Shown here piece by piece: positions 25,757 to 34,736 of a stretch of DNA of 64,000 nt. Positions within the stretch are counted from its first letter, which is position 1. Every line of letters starts with the position of its first letter. The position numbers and the translations under genes were made by a program. Below the pieces are notes generated by a model. It was not told the origin of the DNA. It saw only the letters and a program-made list of their open reading frames with translations, and made no database searches. Source of the DNA: Anaerotignum lactatifermentans DSM 14214 (lineage in GTDB: Bacteria > Bacillota > Clostridia > Lachnospirales > Anaerotignaceae); NCBI RefSeq assembly GCF_900142265.1, contig NZ_FRAH01000009.1, positions 1-64,000 on the forward strand. Reading direction: 5' to 3'.

Positions 25757-27802
25757 TTACCTTATCAGTTCTGGATGTACTAAATCCTTAGATTTTGGTT
25801 CAAACAGTTTATCAAACAAAGCTCTATTGCGCTGTTTAGCGTCCTTAAGCAACTTATCATAAGAAATAACTTCGATATATGTTCCAACAGTTTGATTGTA
25901 TCCGAAGTAGCCTTCACCATCTTGAGTTGGAACTAATCCTGCTCTTGCTGCACTTTTCTTAAGAGTAGGGGTAACATCCGCTATGACATAGCAGTAGAAC
26001 GCAACTTGCTGAACATTTGCGAATCCACGTCCATTTGATTTCTTAACCTTGCCTTCCTTAATGTCCGTTACATAGTCATAAACCTGCGCAATGGGATCTG
26101 TTTCTTCTTTTGCAAGATCATTTCTTTGGGGTCGCTTTAGTTCTACAATTGTGATTGAGTTAATGTTCTCCGGATCAGCAGTATAAGATAATGCCGCATC
26201 AAAAATTGCTAAATCCATTCGCTTATCTACGGCACTATCCAAAACCGGAATAGTATTAATTTTTTTATCCGACGCCAGAAAATGATGATACGCCATTCGG
26301 TCATCAATCAACCACAAATTCATATCATCCAATTTTATCTCATCTGATGTAGTCTGCATTGGACAAATTATACTATGAATCCGTGATTCTTTGCTATATT
26401 TTCCTTTTTCATCTACTTCCAAAGCTTGTTCAAGAAGATCTATGACTGCTTTTCTGCGTACCACATACTCTGCCAAGCTCGCACGACTCAATTCCGTAAT
26501 ATTCTCGCAATATTCATCAAATAATTTTTGGAAGCTTGGATCAGAAGTTGCATCCTGTTTGACTTTTTCCTCGATGTCATGCTTTTTCTTAGCAGTATCA
26601 AGTTCCCATTGTTGTTGCTGCTTATAAAGTTCCAAGTCCAGCTTGTCTTCTGGCAAACCTGCAGGAATTCTGTCATAAACTTCTGGGTGTCGATTTAGAA
26701 GCAGCCGATATTGTGGCCGTTTTGTTTTGACTAACATATCAATCTGAGTTTTCTTCTCATCGGCTACTTTTGTTAGCTCATCACTCAAATAGGCACGAAT
26801 ATACCCGACTGCTGTCTCAACAATTTCCGGTTCTCTTGTATCACTAAACATCGGACCGTCTGAAAAATCAAAATCCGATCTTTCTGTATTAACAGCTTCA
26901 TCCAAATAATCACCAGCCAGATAGCCAACATAGTAATATGCATCATCACTACTAACCAGTTTTTTCTTCATATCCGGGATATAGTTTGAAAGTGCATATG
27001 ATTTAACTTCACGATTGTTCGCACACAAGTGAAGTTCGTGCTTATCCGCACCTTCTGTCAGAAGCATATGATATAGCGTGTAGTGTTTTCCCCTCAGTTC
27101 CATAGGATCCTGATGAAGAGAATCTTTATATGTTTTCTCATAATAACTGTTAAGGTTAAAACTCTCCCCTCGATTATCTTTTAATATAATTTGAGGACAT
27201 TTTCCAGTAATAAAATAAGGAAGGCAATGTTCGATTATCTTTTTTGCCAAACTTTCCAAAGAGTATGCCACAGAATCACGATATGGGTTTTTAAATCCAT
27301 CCAAGCTAACAATCGTCTGCTGTTGCACATCGTCTAACTTAAGTATACTGTCATTTTGCTCTGGATTCACACCAGTGAGAGAAAAATCAAATGATCTAAG
27401 ATGCCAGAGGTCATCTTCAAAATAGGTGCTTTTGATGGTAACCTTATCAAATGCTTTAAGCCACAAGAACCGTCCAATACCCTTACAGCCTTTCCGCACT
27501 TTCAGTTGAGAGTAAGCTTCCAAGAAAGATGTGTAATTTTCAGTGTTAAAGCCATTACCATTATCTGTCACAACAAAGGTCTCGAAATGATTGAGTTCTT
27601 CAGTCATCTTCCCTTGCCCATCCGTCTTGAGTTGAACGCGCTCTGGGCGCAAGGCATTAATAACAATCTTCTTTTCATCTACATTGCTGTCTTCAAGTGA
27701 CTGAATCGAATTAATGACCGTTTCAAAAAGCGGCCACAACGCCTTTGTAGTTGATAACTTTATCTGCCCAACTTGTCCAGCAACATTTACTATTATAGGC
27801 AT
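25757..27802 (-). CDS. GHKL ATPase with C-terminal nuclease-like domain, putative defence protein
   Basis: The 681-residue protein starts at MPIIVNVAGQVGQIKLSTTK; the earlier start in the frame has no ribosome site. The first 180 residues are a GHKL ATPase: ETVINSIQSLED (N box), VVTDNGNGF (G1) and RKGCKGIGRFLWLKAF (G2). A long helical middle has basic and acidic segments (about 340-460). The last 200 residues include RMDLAIFDAAL and, about 17 residues later, ITIVELKRPQR, a D...ExK pattern typical of PD-(D/E)XK nucleases. GHKL-plus-nuclease proteins are seen among anti-phage genes. The gene is flanked by a recombinase fragment and an Abi_C remnant. Function is inferred; the exact family is not named. 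Confidence 0.7.
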   Translation of the reverse strand: MPIIVNVAGQVGQIKLSTTKALWPLFETVINSIQSLEDSNVDEKKIVINALRPERVQLKTDGQGKMTEELNHFETFVVTDNGNGFNTENYTSFLEAYSQLKVRKGCKGIGRFLWLKAFDKVTIKSTYFEDDLWHLRSFDFSLTGVNPEQNDSILKLDDVQQQTIVSLDGFKNPYRDSVAYSLESLAKKIIEHCLPYFITGKCPQIILKDNRGESFNLNSYYEKTYKDSLHQDPMELRGKHYTLYHMLLTEGADKHELHLCANNREVKSYALSNYIPDMKKKLVSSDDAYYYVGYLAGDYLDEAVNTERSDFDFSDGPMFSDTREPEIVETAVGYIRAYLSDELTKVADEKKTQIDMLVKTKRPQYRLLLNRHPEVYDRIPAGLPEDKLDLELYKQQQQWELDTAKKKHDIEEKVKQDATSDPSFQKLFDEYCENITELSRASLAEYVVRRKAVIDLLEQALEVDEKGKYSKESRIHSIICPMQTTSDEIKLDDMNLWLIDDRMAYHHFLASDKKINTIPVLDSAVDKRMDLAIFDAALSYTADPENINSITIVELKRPQRNDLAKEETDPIAQVYDYVTDIKEGKVKKSNGRGFANVQQVAFYCYVIADVTPTLKKSAARAGLVPTQDGEGYFGYNQTVGTYIEVISYDKLLKDAKQRNRALFDKLFEPKSKDLVHPELIR

Positions 27803-27849
27803 ATAATTCCCGCCCTTTCCCTTTAAAAGCAATCCACATACATGATAGG

Positions 27850-28250
27850 TTATATTACTTTTGTCCCTGTTTTCCTTTGTTTCTCATATGTACTCCAGAT
27901 AAAGTCAACAAATGTAATACTGCTTCCAACTGCTAATTTAGCTTGCCATTCTTCCAAGTCTTGAAATGATACTGTTTTCCCATATCCACCACCAAATGAA
28001 TTTCTTATTTCTGCCAATTTTGTTGAAATCGCCCTTAAATTTCCTAAAACGGCTTTTATAGCATCTGCACCCTGATCTGTCTCATGTACATTAGCTGGTA
28101 ATAAGCTCAATGCACTCTTTCCTTTATTTGGTAAACTGAGATACATCATCATTTTTACTCCATTCAATGCCTATCTTATCCAAAATCGTTTTACAACAAT
28201 TCTCTATTAGTTCTTTTGCAAGCCCAATAGCATTTGTTGGATTCATCGAC
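27850..28250 (-). pseudogene. Abi_C (abortive infection C-terminus) remnant, frameshifted
   Basis: In the first part the minus strand reads NPTNAIGLAKELIENCCKTI and a following DKIGIEWSKNDDVSQFTK before a stop. In another frame LPNKGKSALSLLPANVHETD continues with ADAIKAVLGNLRAISTKLAE and RNSFGGGYGK and a final VGSSITFVDFIWSTYEKQ. Together they match the Abi_C domain (PF14355), including the R-G-GxGK segment. The frame breaks at about 28135, and the N-terminal half of the usual protein is absent. The upstream side joins straight to the recombinase fragment. Confidence 0.65.
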
Positions 28251-28530
28251 TGCATGGCACAGCTACTGCATTTCTACCAAACCGGGACAGCCTGAAAACC
28301 AGCACATAATCGACATGATCCTCATTGCCGTTCTGTATCCGGCGCAGCATTTCTTGAAACTGCGGTCTGCCGGTGGTATTCTTGCCGGATTTTCCCTCGT
28401 CCGAAAAGGTGGCAACCACCTGCATACTGCGGTGAGCAGCTTTCTTTTTCAGGCAGTCTTGCTGTGCATCCAGACTGTATCCGTCCACCTGCATCTGCAT
28501 GGAAACACGGGTATAGAGATAGCAGCGGAT
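28243..28530 (-). pseudogene. N-terminal catalytic fragment of a large serine recombinase
   Basis: The fragment reads RCYLYTRVSMQMQVDGYSLD (the serine in RVS is the nucleophile), then FSDEGKSGKNTTGRPQFQEM and YVLVFRLSRFGRNA, the resolvase catalytic core. It ends abruptly after FGRNA. The C-terminal part of a recombinase of the same general class lies at 24926-25312, so one gene may have been cut by the 2.6-kb insertion of the GHKL and Abi_C sequences; the two could also be unrelated pieces. Its 5' end overlaps the end of the methylase gene. Confidence 0.75.
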
Positions 28531-28534
28531 TCGT

Positions 28535-31011
28535 TTATTCAGCCGGCTGACCACCTTGTCTGTCAATATAAGCAAAATACTGCTTGTATTTATTCAACAT
28601 CATAGTTTTAGAGTAATGCTCCATATAGATATAATCAGGGTCACCGTCACCTGTGATTGGAAGCATAATCTGCATTTTTCCAATACGAGCATCATTGATT
28701 TCTCTATTAAAGTTAAAATTAACTCCTTGCTTTTTTATCACTGTGGCAAGAAATAAATATATCCATTCGTTAAATTTCTCTTGTTTCAAATGAGTAATAT
28801 GATCGCTTGCGACAAAACTAAATGGCTCATAAAATGCAGAACCTACGCTTCCGCTGTTCGCAAGACTAATACAATCCCCAAAAACACGGGTTCCTGGAGT
28901 AGCTTCTATGAAACCGTCTACTCCATTATTCATTGCCGTAGAGGATACATATGGTGTATCTCCTTGAATGTGATCTGCTTTTTTTAGTCGTTTCCCACGC
29001 TCAATTTCGGAAAACACCTTAGAAACATAGAATGGGCTCCACTCACTCTCGTTGAGCGAACGGGAAATACAAATATCTCCTGAGTTAGTAATATCCCGTC
29101 GAATGTGCTCCCGTTCAAATAAGTATTCTCGATTTTGCATAATCATTGAAAATTCAAAGGTCAGATAATCTCCAATGGTCTTTTCAAATTCGATATCAGT
29201 TGGGATTTCATCATTAAAATAATAGAAAGAATGTATCCACTCATCGTCTGGTTTTACCGTAGATTCCACACAAAATCTCGAAGGTGCCTCGGCACGTCCA
29301 AACCATACATCGAGTAAATGCTGCTTCTTATCCTTTGCTGAATCACCTTCGACTAATCCGATATGAGCACGCACCTCGTAGCCGTCATCACGGAAATCAA
29401 TGAACTTACAGACCTTGTTTTCATCATGTGGCTCATGTGCTGTGAATATAGCAATAACCGGATTTACGCCAACTCCATAAAAAGTATCTGTGTTACATGT
29501 AATAACGCCTTCCAGCGTATGTTTTTTCATGATGCTGGCTTTGAAATTCTGTTCATCCTTAGTTTTACCAGTCATTGATGATTGAGGAACAATCACTGCA
29601 GCACGTGCGCCAACGGTAAGAGAATCTAACAAGTGTTCAATAAAAGAGAGTTCGTATTGTTCTGGATCGGCTTTCGTGCCTTGAGAATAAGGGGGATTCA
29701 TCAAGCCAACTGTGGCGCCCTTCAACTGCACCTGAGCGGGATTTTTCTTCAAGAAATCGCAGCATTCCAAATTGCTGTTTCCATCCCGGCGGAGAATCAT
29801 GTTGGCGGCAGCTACGGCAAACATATTGCTCTGAAGCTCGAAGCCGTGAAGTTGCTTCTTCTTGATGTTCTTCTTCTGTGCGTCTGTGTCAGCCAGCATC
29901 AGCATCCGGTGCATTGCTGCAATCAGAAATCCGGCTGTTCCGCAAGTTGTGTCGATAACAATGTCATCCGGCTGTACGTCTACCAATTCACACATCAAAT
30001 CGCAGATATGACGAGATGTTAGGATAATACCCAGCGTCTGTCCATCACCGCCAGAGTAACTCATAAATTCGCCATAGAATCGACCAATGAAATCCTCGCT
30101 GGTCTTCTGGTACTTGATGCTGCGGAACACATGCTCGTACAGGAACTCTGTATAATACTTCAAGGGAGTCTTTCCGAGTGTTTCATTCATCTCGTTCAGG
30201 CGGAAGCTGGTCTGCAAAATAGCGAACTCTGCCAGCAGCTTGTCTTTCTTCGCATCAGGCCCGACATTAGAGCGCGTCAGACGCCCCTTTATCGCATTCA
30301 TCAGCTTGTCACCATCACGCATACCCGGCGTTTGGTCTCCGGTTAATGAATTGATCGAGAAGCCACCGAACTCAATCTCATCCAACGCCAGCAGAATACC
30401 AGCAACCACCAGAGGTTTATCTTGATCTTTCAATGTTCCATATGTACGCAGATATTCGTGCAAATCAGCCGCATCTTTCAGAATCTGCTCGGTTGTCTTC
30501 TCGATGTCGGTTGCCTCTTCCAGCACATAACGGGTATAATACTCGCCAATATTCTGCTCAGAGAATGAGATAAAAGATTCAATGTCCGGCAACTGCTTGT
30601 AGCCCTCACGATCATCCACCCACAGCGTGTAATGATATGATGCTTCGCATCACCGGAAACTCCAACCGCAAACACCTTCTTAAACGCCGTATTCTGCGCA
30701 ATATGCTTGGCATAAAAATATGCGCCATTCACGGCGTAATCAGTCACAGCTTTCACACTCATATCAATGATGCCAGAATCGGTCAGCTTAATCTGTTTGT
30801 CCATGTTGGCCTTATCCTCAATGACGAGGACAAAATCACCAATAACAGCCGTATACTCAGGATATCCGACGTTACCAGTTCCACGCTTTGAAGCACTTTT
30901 CAGTGCCTCGTTAATTTCTTTCACATTGCTGCCCTGTGCATCAAATCGAATCTTGCACTCGTCAAGCTGCGCAGCAACCCAAAGATCCATTTTTATCTCT
31001 TTTTTAGCCAC
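28535..31011 (-). pseudogene. Fused restriction-modification enzyme (nuclease-N6 methylase-specificity), frameshifted
   Basis: A single ancestral gene of about 823 codons is split into two frames. The first part (from GTG at 31011, GGAGGT eight bases upstream) has a PD-(D/E)XK pattern, AVIGDFVLVIEDKAN. The second part has a HsdM-like helical region, the SAM segment DTTCGTAGFLIAAM, the catalytic NPPYSQG and, in the last 170 residues, one type I-like target recognition domain (ERGKRLKKADHIQGDTPYVS). The order is that of type IIG/BcgI-like enzymes. The frame is broken by an exact duplication of ATGAT (30632-30641 on the plus strand); removing one copy restores KHHYTLWVDDREGY. The 3' end is abutted by a recombinase fragment and may be shortened. 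Confidence 0.8.
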
Positions 31012-31180
31012 GTTTCGGCACCTCCTTCCGCAACTTCTTGATACAATCATGAATCACAGCTGCCACCGATGTATTATGTTGGGCAGCATAAACTTTCAAA
31101 AATACTTTATCTTCTGATGAAAGAGCAATATTCACAGATGTGCGTTTTTCTTCTAACGCTATTTCTTTTTCTCTGTTCAT
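31004..31180 (-). CDS. 58-residue ribbon-helix-helix-like protein
   Basis: The reading starts MNREKEIALEEKRTSVNIAL and continues with a strand and two helices (DKVFLKVYAAQHNTSVAAVI), ending in a basic tail, KKLRKEVPKRG. This fits a ribbon-helix-helix DNA-binding protein of the antitoxin/repressor kind. AGGAGG lies seven bases before the ATG. The stop overlaps the start of the restriction-methylation gene by eight bases, so the two are coupled. It may act as a repressor of that gene, as C proteins do in other systems; that is inference. Confidence 0.7.
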   Translation of the reverse strand: MNREKEIALEEKRTSVNIALSSEDKVFLKVYAAQHNTSVAAVIHDCIKKLRKEVPKRG

Positions 31181-31306
31181 GGGTATCCTCCTACCTATTT
31201 GCGCATATATGCATTTACATTATTGTACATCTATATGAGGTTTTTCTCAAGCCATAATAATAGGTCGGCACCTCTCAAAAGGTACCGACTATCACTGCTT
31301 TTCTTG

Positions 31307-31922
31307 CTACTCCACACCTCGACGCAACCGATCATATTCATCCGTCAGATCGGACGCGCGACTAATGAATGCGGCATCATGTTCCCATTCCTGTCGGATG
31401 GATATCTGATAAATATCTTCCAGCGAACGACCATCTCTAAACGTATGAGCTTCCATAAAGCATTTTCTGCTGGCGTCCATGTCTGTGGACGATTACAATT
31501 TATCTCTTAACTGCTCCAATTCAGCCAAAACCGTTGTCTGGGTTTCCAGCAAATCTTTCTTTTGAAATATATCCTGTACTTTCGTTCGCACCTCTGTTGT
31601 AGTGCATTCCACAAATAAATCCATAGCAGCATACCTCTGATAATGATTTTCTCTAGGATCTCTATGTAACTCTGCAGCAATCTTCACAAAGCAATAGAAG
31701 AAAGTGAAATCAGTGTCGAAAGGACCAACTTCCCGGTTATGCCGATTCCTTCCAGATCCTACTAATCGATAATGTAATTCTTCGATGTTGTGCTGATAAT
31801 CCGCTGATTCTGTTTACGTTCACCTTCAATAATTGAAATCTGTATTGGAAGTTCCTTCGCATCACAGCCAAAACTTGGTTCTGTCTGCTCCAGCTTGCCG
31901 TTACCCAGAAACTATCTCTCAT
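31307..31922 (-). pseudogene. Decayed coding remnants, family not recognised
   Basis: Three short frames follow one another. The first is about 50 codons ending at 31762 (SFGCDAKELPIQISIIEGER), with a stop directly upstream. The second runs from about 31745 to 31493 (KIAAELHRDPRENHYQRYAA and TKVQDIFQKKDLLETQ). The third, 57 codons at 31307-31480 (MDASRKCFMEAHTFRDGRSL), is in the same frame as the second after one stop. They lack clear ribosome sites. A hairpin at 31262-31291 (GGTCGGCACCT with AGGTACCGAC) may end transcription here. Confidence 0.4.
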
Positions 31923-31942
31923 GTCTTTCTAGGTCCACTTCA

Positions 31943-33400
31943 TCAATTCACAGACATGATATCTGTGGAATCGAACAGTCTATCCTTAAACTCTATTGTT
32001 TTCTTATCTCTCAAGTCATAATCATAAATTGAAGCAACTATCAACTGATGATCCGAAAAATCCCTCTGAACAATCTTCAGCATTTTTTCAACTGTACTAT
32101 GCTTTACTTCTCTTCCCGTAGGAGAATCCAGTACAATTGGAAGAACAATGCCCATTTTATCTTTAATTAGCTTAATATAAGCCAATTTAAAAGAAAACAC
32201 GATCTTATGAAGAATAGTTCCGGATAATGATTTCAGATCATTTGTAAAAATGTAATCTTGATTTGGTGACACATAAGTCTCGCTGACACCAAGCTCTTTC
32301 GCATATGTGCTGATACAATTATGAAGCTCCAAAACCACTCCGTTATCCTGCTTTGTCATAGAACGAATCCGTTTCTGAAGTCTCTGGCGTTCTCTTTTCA
32401 ACTTATAAATAATTTCCTGTGTCGCAATAGCATCTACTCTGATTTTTTTTATATCCGAATCAAATGCCTCTATTGCTGTCTGAACCTTAAAGAGCTGTTC
32501 TTCTTTTCTCTTCTGTTTTTCTAATGATGCAATCTGCCTATTAATATCTTCCAATTCTGCTGCCAGCATTTCTCTACGTGTAGTCAGAAGCTCGTTGTTA
32601 TCTATAAATCCCACCAACGTATCTCTGGTAACAGGTATCTCTTCCCCTGAACTGGATTGAACTGTCAGCTTCATATCAGCAATGTATTCTACCAATACTT
32701 TATTCTTTCGGAGAATGCTCTTTATCTGCTTCAGTTCATCTGAGACAGGTTCCCTCTCTGCTCTTAAAACTTCAAGACGACGATTTATAACCTCATCCGA
32801 CACATCATATTCTATATCTTCCCCTGCCTCATGAATTGCTTCCTGATATTCTGCGACAGAGTGCATATATTCATATTTTTTCTGTTGGCGCTTTACCGCC
32901 TCTAACTGTTGCAGCTCTTCAACACACTCTTTTCCTCCCAATCCGCGAACGAGTGCTTCTATGTTAAAGGATATATTTCCTATAACCTTTCCCCTGTTTA
33001 ACAAAGTCCACCCTTTTTCCTGATCCATATATGATGCGCCTAAAAGATTATCCAGAATATCTTTATTGTCACACCCCGTCAGTTTAGTATGAATCTCATA
33101 GAAATCTGTCGGCAAAGAATAATCTATCTGATCCTGTCCATCATCAATCGACAAGTAGGAATTATGTCGATATAGCTTATACTGATTTCCTTTACTTTCA
33201 ACAGTAATCCAGAACTCCATATCATCAAATTTAATTCCTTTTGTACTTGGAATCGGATATCCAAGTGCATAAAATATCGCCCTTAGGAATGTTGTTTTTC
33301 CTGCGGTATTCTTCTGGCTATAGATGATATTTGCAATCCTAGAAAACTCAACAGTCTTCTTGAAAAAGCCCTCTTTCAAAGTAAACTCTACAAATCTCAT
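31943..33400 (-). CDS. SMC/Rad50-like ATPase of a two-gene nuclease system (Lamassu-like)
   Basis: The 485-residue protein has an N-terminal P-loop, YSQKNTAGKTTFLRAIFYAL (about 28-47), a central coiled coil (about 160-345, rich in Glu, Lys, Arg and Gln), and a C-terminal half with SLSGTILHKIVFSFKLAY (ABC-like signature region) and Walker B GIVLPIVLDSPTG, with Asp followed by Ser-Pro rather than Glu. The short coiled coil resembles LmuB of Lamassu and other defence SMC proteins rather than chromosomal SMC (about 1,200 residues). Its ATG overlaps the stop of the nuclease gene by four bases, so they are translated together. A phage or plasmid DNA sensor role is inferred. Confidence 0.75.
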   Translation of the reverse strand: MRFVEFTLKEGFFKKTVEFSRIANIIYSQKNTAGKTTFLRAIFYALGYPIPSTKGIKFDDMEFWITVESKGNQYKLYRHNSYLSIDDGQDQIDYSLPTDFYEIHTKLTGCDNKDILDNLLGASYMDQEKGWTLLNRGKVIGNISFNIEALVRGLGGKECVEELQQLEAVKRQQKKYEYMHSVAEYQEAIHEAGEDIEYDVSDEVINRRLEVLRAEREPVSDELKQIKSILRKNKVLVEYIADMKLTVQSSSGEEIPVTRDTLVGFIDNNELLTTRREMLAAELEDINRQIASLEKQKRKEEQLFKVQTAIEAFDSDIKKIRVDAIATQEIIYKLKRERQRLQKRIRSMTKQDNGVVLELHNCISTYAKELGVSETYVSPNQDYIFTNDLKSLSGTILHKIVFSFKLAYIKLIKDKMGIVLPIVLDSPTGREVKHSTVEKMLKIVQRDFSDHQLIVASIYDYDLRDKKTIEFKDRLFDSTDIMSVN

Positions 33401-34380
33401 AGATTAGCCCCTTTCTTTATATCCCGGATATACTGTCTCTGAGTCAGTATCCGATAAAGGATGATTTTTACGAGAGATTCCTTTGTGTCATCATCAGCAT
33501 CTACTGTATTTGCTATATCCAGATAATCGTTCCAGTGATCAGCCACAAACTGTTTCTGTGCCTTTTTTGATCTTCTTTGGTCAGACAAAATCCGAGAAAT
33601 TATGTCATAACTCATCGTGTTCTGATTAATGATCATCTTGTATTTCCGCTCAATCTCTCCAATTTCATCATCATTAAAGTCCTTTTTATAATCATTTGCT
33701 GCAGTCTTATCAACAACCAAAACAATAAGTGGCCATATCATTTTCTCTTTTGAAATAGAGATGGCTGTGTCGCTCTGTGTGGCATTCTGAAAAAGATCCC
33801 TCTGCCATATTTCCATTATCTTCGTGTTTATCCCCGGTACATCCACGTTTACTTCACCAAGGAACTCATTAACACAAGCCTGGATTTCTTTATAACGGTT
33901 CTTTAAATCATTCCCATAGAACGGAATTACACGAATATCCAACTTATGTACATCAAGATTTGTGTACCCGTTGTTCCGAATAATCTCATTTATTCTCTTT
34001 TGAGCAACATCCGGCAGTTCATCAAAAAACAAATGTGTTCTTCCAGTGAAATAGCTTAATGTCCGCTGATTATTGAAGGGATTCGATGAGTTGGTTACAT
34101 AAGTGAACAAGCTTCCATCACCTTTTTTCGCGGCATCACTCAAAGTCTCCAGCGCCTTGGTCAGTTTATCGATAACATGCGAAGTATCATCCGGCTTTTC
34201 AACTGCCTTCACCTGCGCATAAACCTTCGTATGATCCTGAAGGATAATTTCTATATCTTCATCGGCACCCTCTACGCGGACACGCTTAGCATCCTTTATA
34301 TTTTCCAACATAAGGAGTATTGCAGAATTGGTCTGAAAATCCCAACCAAAAGCAGATGCGGATGCGTTTCTATTACTCAT
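33397..34380 (-). CDS. Cap4-like (DUF4297) dsDNA nuclease
   Basis: The 327-residue protein starts at MSNRNASASAFGWDFQTNSA; AAGGAGG stands eight bases upstream, while the open frame extends 16 codons back without support. Its first 80 residues show the nuclease domain of DUF4297/Cap4 proteins: GWDFQTNSAILLMLENI, RVRVEGADEDIEI and KVYAQVKAVE, which supplies the D...QxK catalytic set. A helical C-terminal half follows. In Lamassu and CBASS systems such nucleases degrade DNA when released by a sensor. Here the partner is the SMC-like ATPase. No third (LmuC) gene was found between or beside them. Confidence 0.72.
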   Translation of the reverse strand: MSNRNASASAFGWDFQTNSAILLMLENIKDAKRVRVEGADEDIEIILQDHTKVYAQVKAVEKPDDTSHVIDKLTKALETLSDAAKKGDGSLFTYVTNSSNPFNNQRTLSYFTGRTHLFFDELPDVAQKRINEIIRNNGYTNLDVHKLDIRVIPFYGNDLKNRYKEIQACVNEFLGEVNVDVPGINTKIMEIWQRDLFQNATQSDTAISISKEKMIWPLIVLVVDKTAANDYKKDFNDDEIGEIERKYKMIINQNTMSYDIISRILSDQRRSKKAQKQFVADHWNDYLDIANTVDADDDTKESLVKIILYRILTQRQYIRDIKKGANL

Positions 34381-34736
34381 CTCCAAATCCTCCTTCCCAC
34401 TCCAGTTTTTCCTAAAATTTATTTTCAAACATTTCTATGGCTTTTTGCTTACTGATTTTTCTTCTATTCTTGTCAATTCTGTTGAAACAGTAATGCCCAA
34501 TTTATTTTCACGCATATCTCAGCCTCGCATCCGTCTGCACTCTGATTATAAAAAGTCAACGAGGAATATATGAATGTAAAACGCCTAGAATATATCATGA
34601 AGGACTCCTCCCTTACTAGGTAATTCATTCATACAGGTGTCCACAAACCATTTTGTGAAAAATTTTTAACCCTACCTATTAGCTTATACATCATATATTT
34701 ATACAAAAAATTTATATAATCTTGCTTAAATCTTAC
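34381..34736. other. Gap between the nuclease and DUF262 genes
   Basis: It holds a possible 26-codon frame on the minus strand (ATG at about 34514, MRENKLGITVSTELTRIEEK, with GAGG upstream), a TATAAT hexamer on the minus strand at about 34542-34547, and AT-rich sequence. No terminator was clear. Nothing else is recognised. Confidence 0.35.

Noticed and set aside
28168-28242. Full abortive-infection gene
   Set aside because: The Abi_C parts are in two frames and the N-terminal half is missing.
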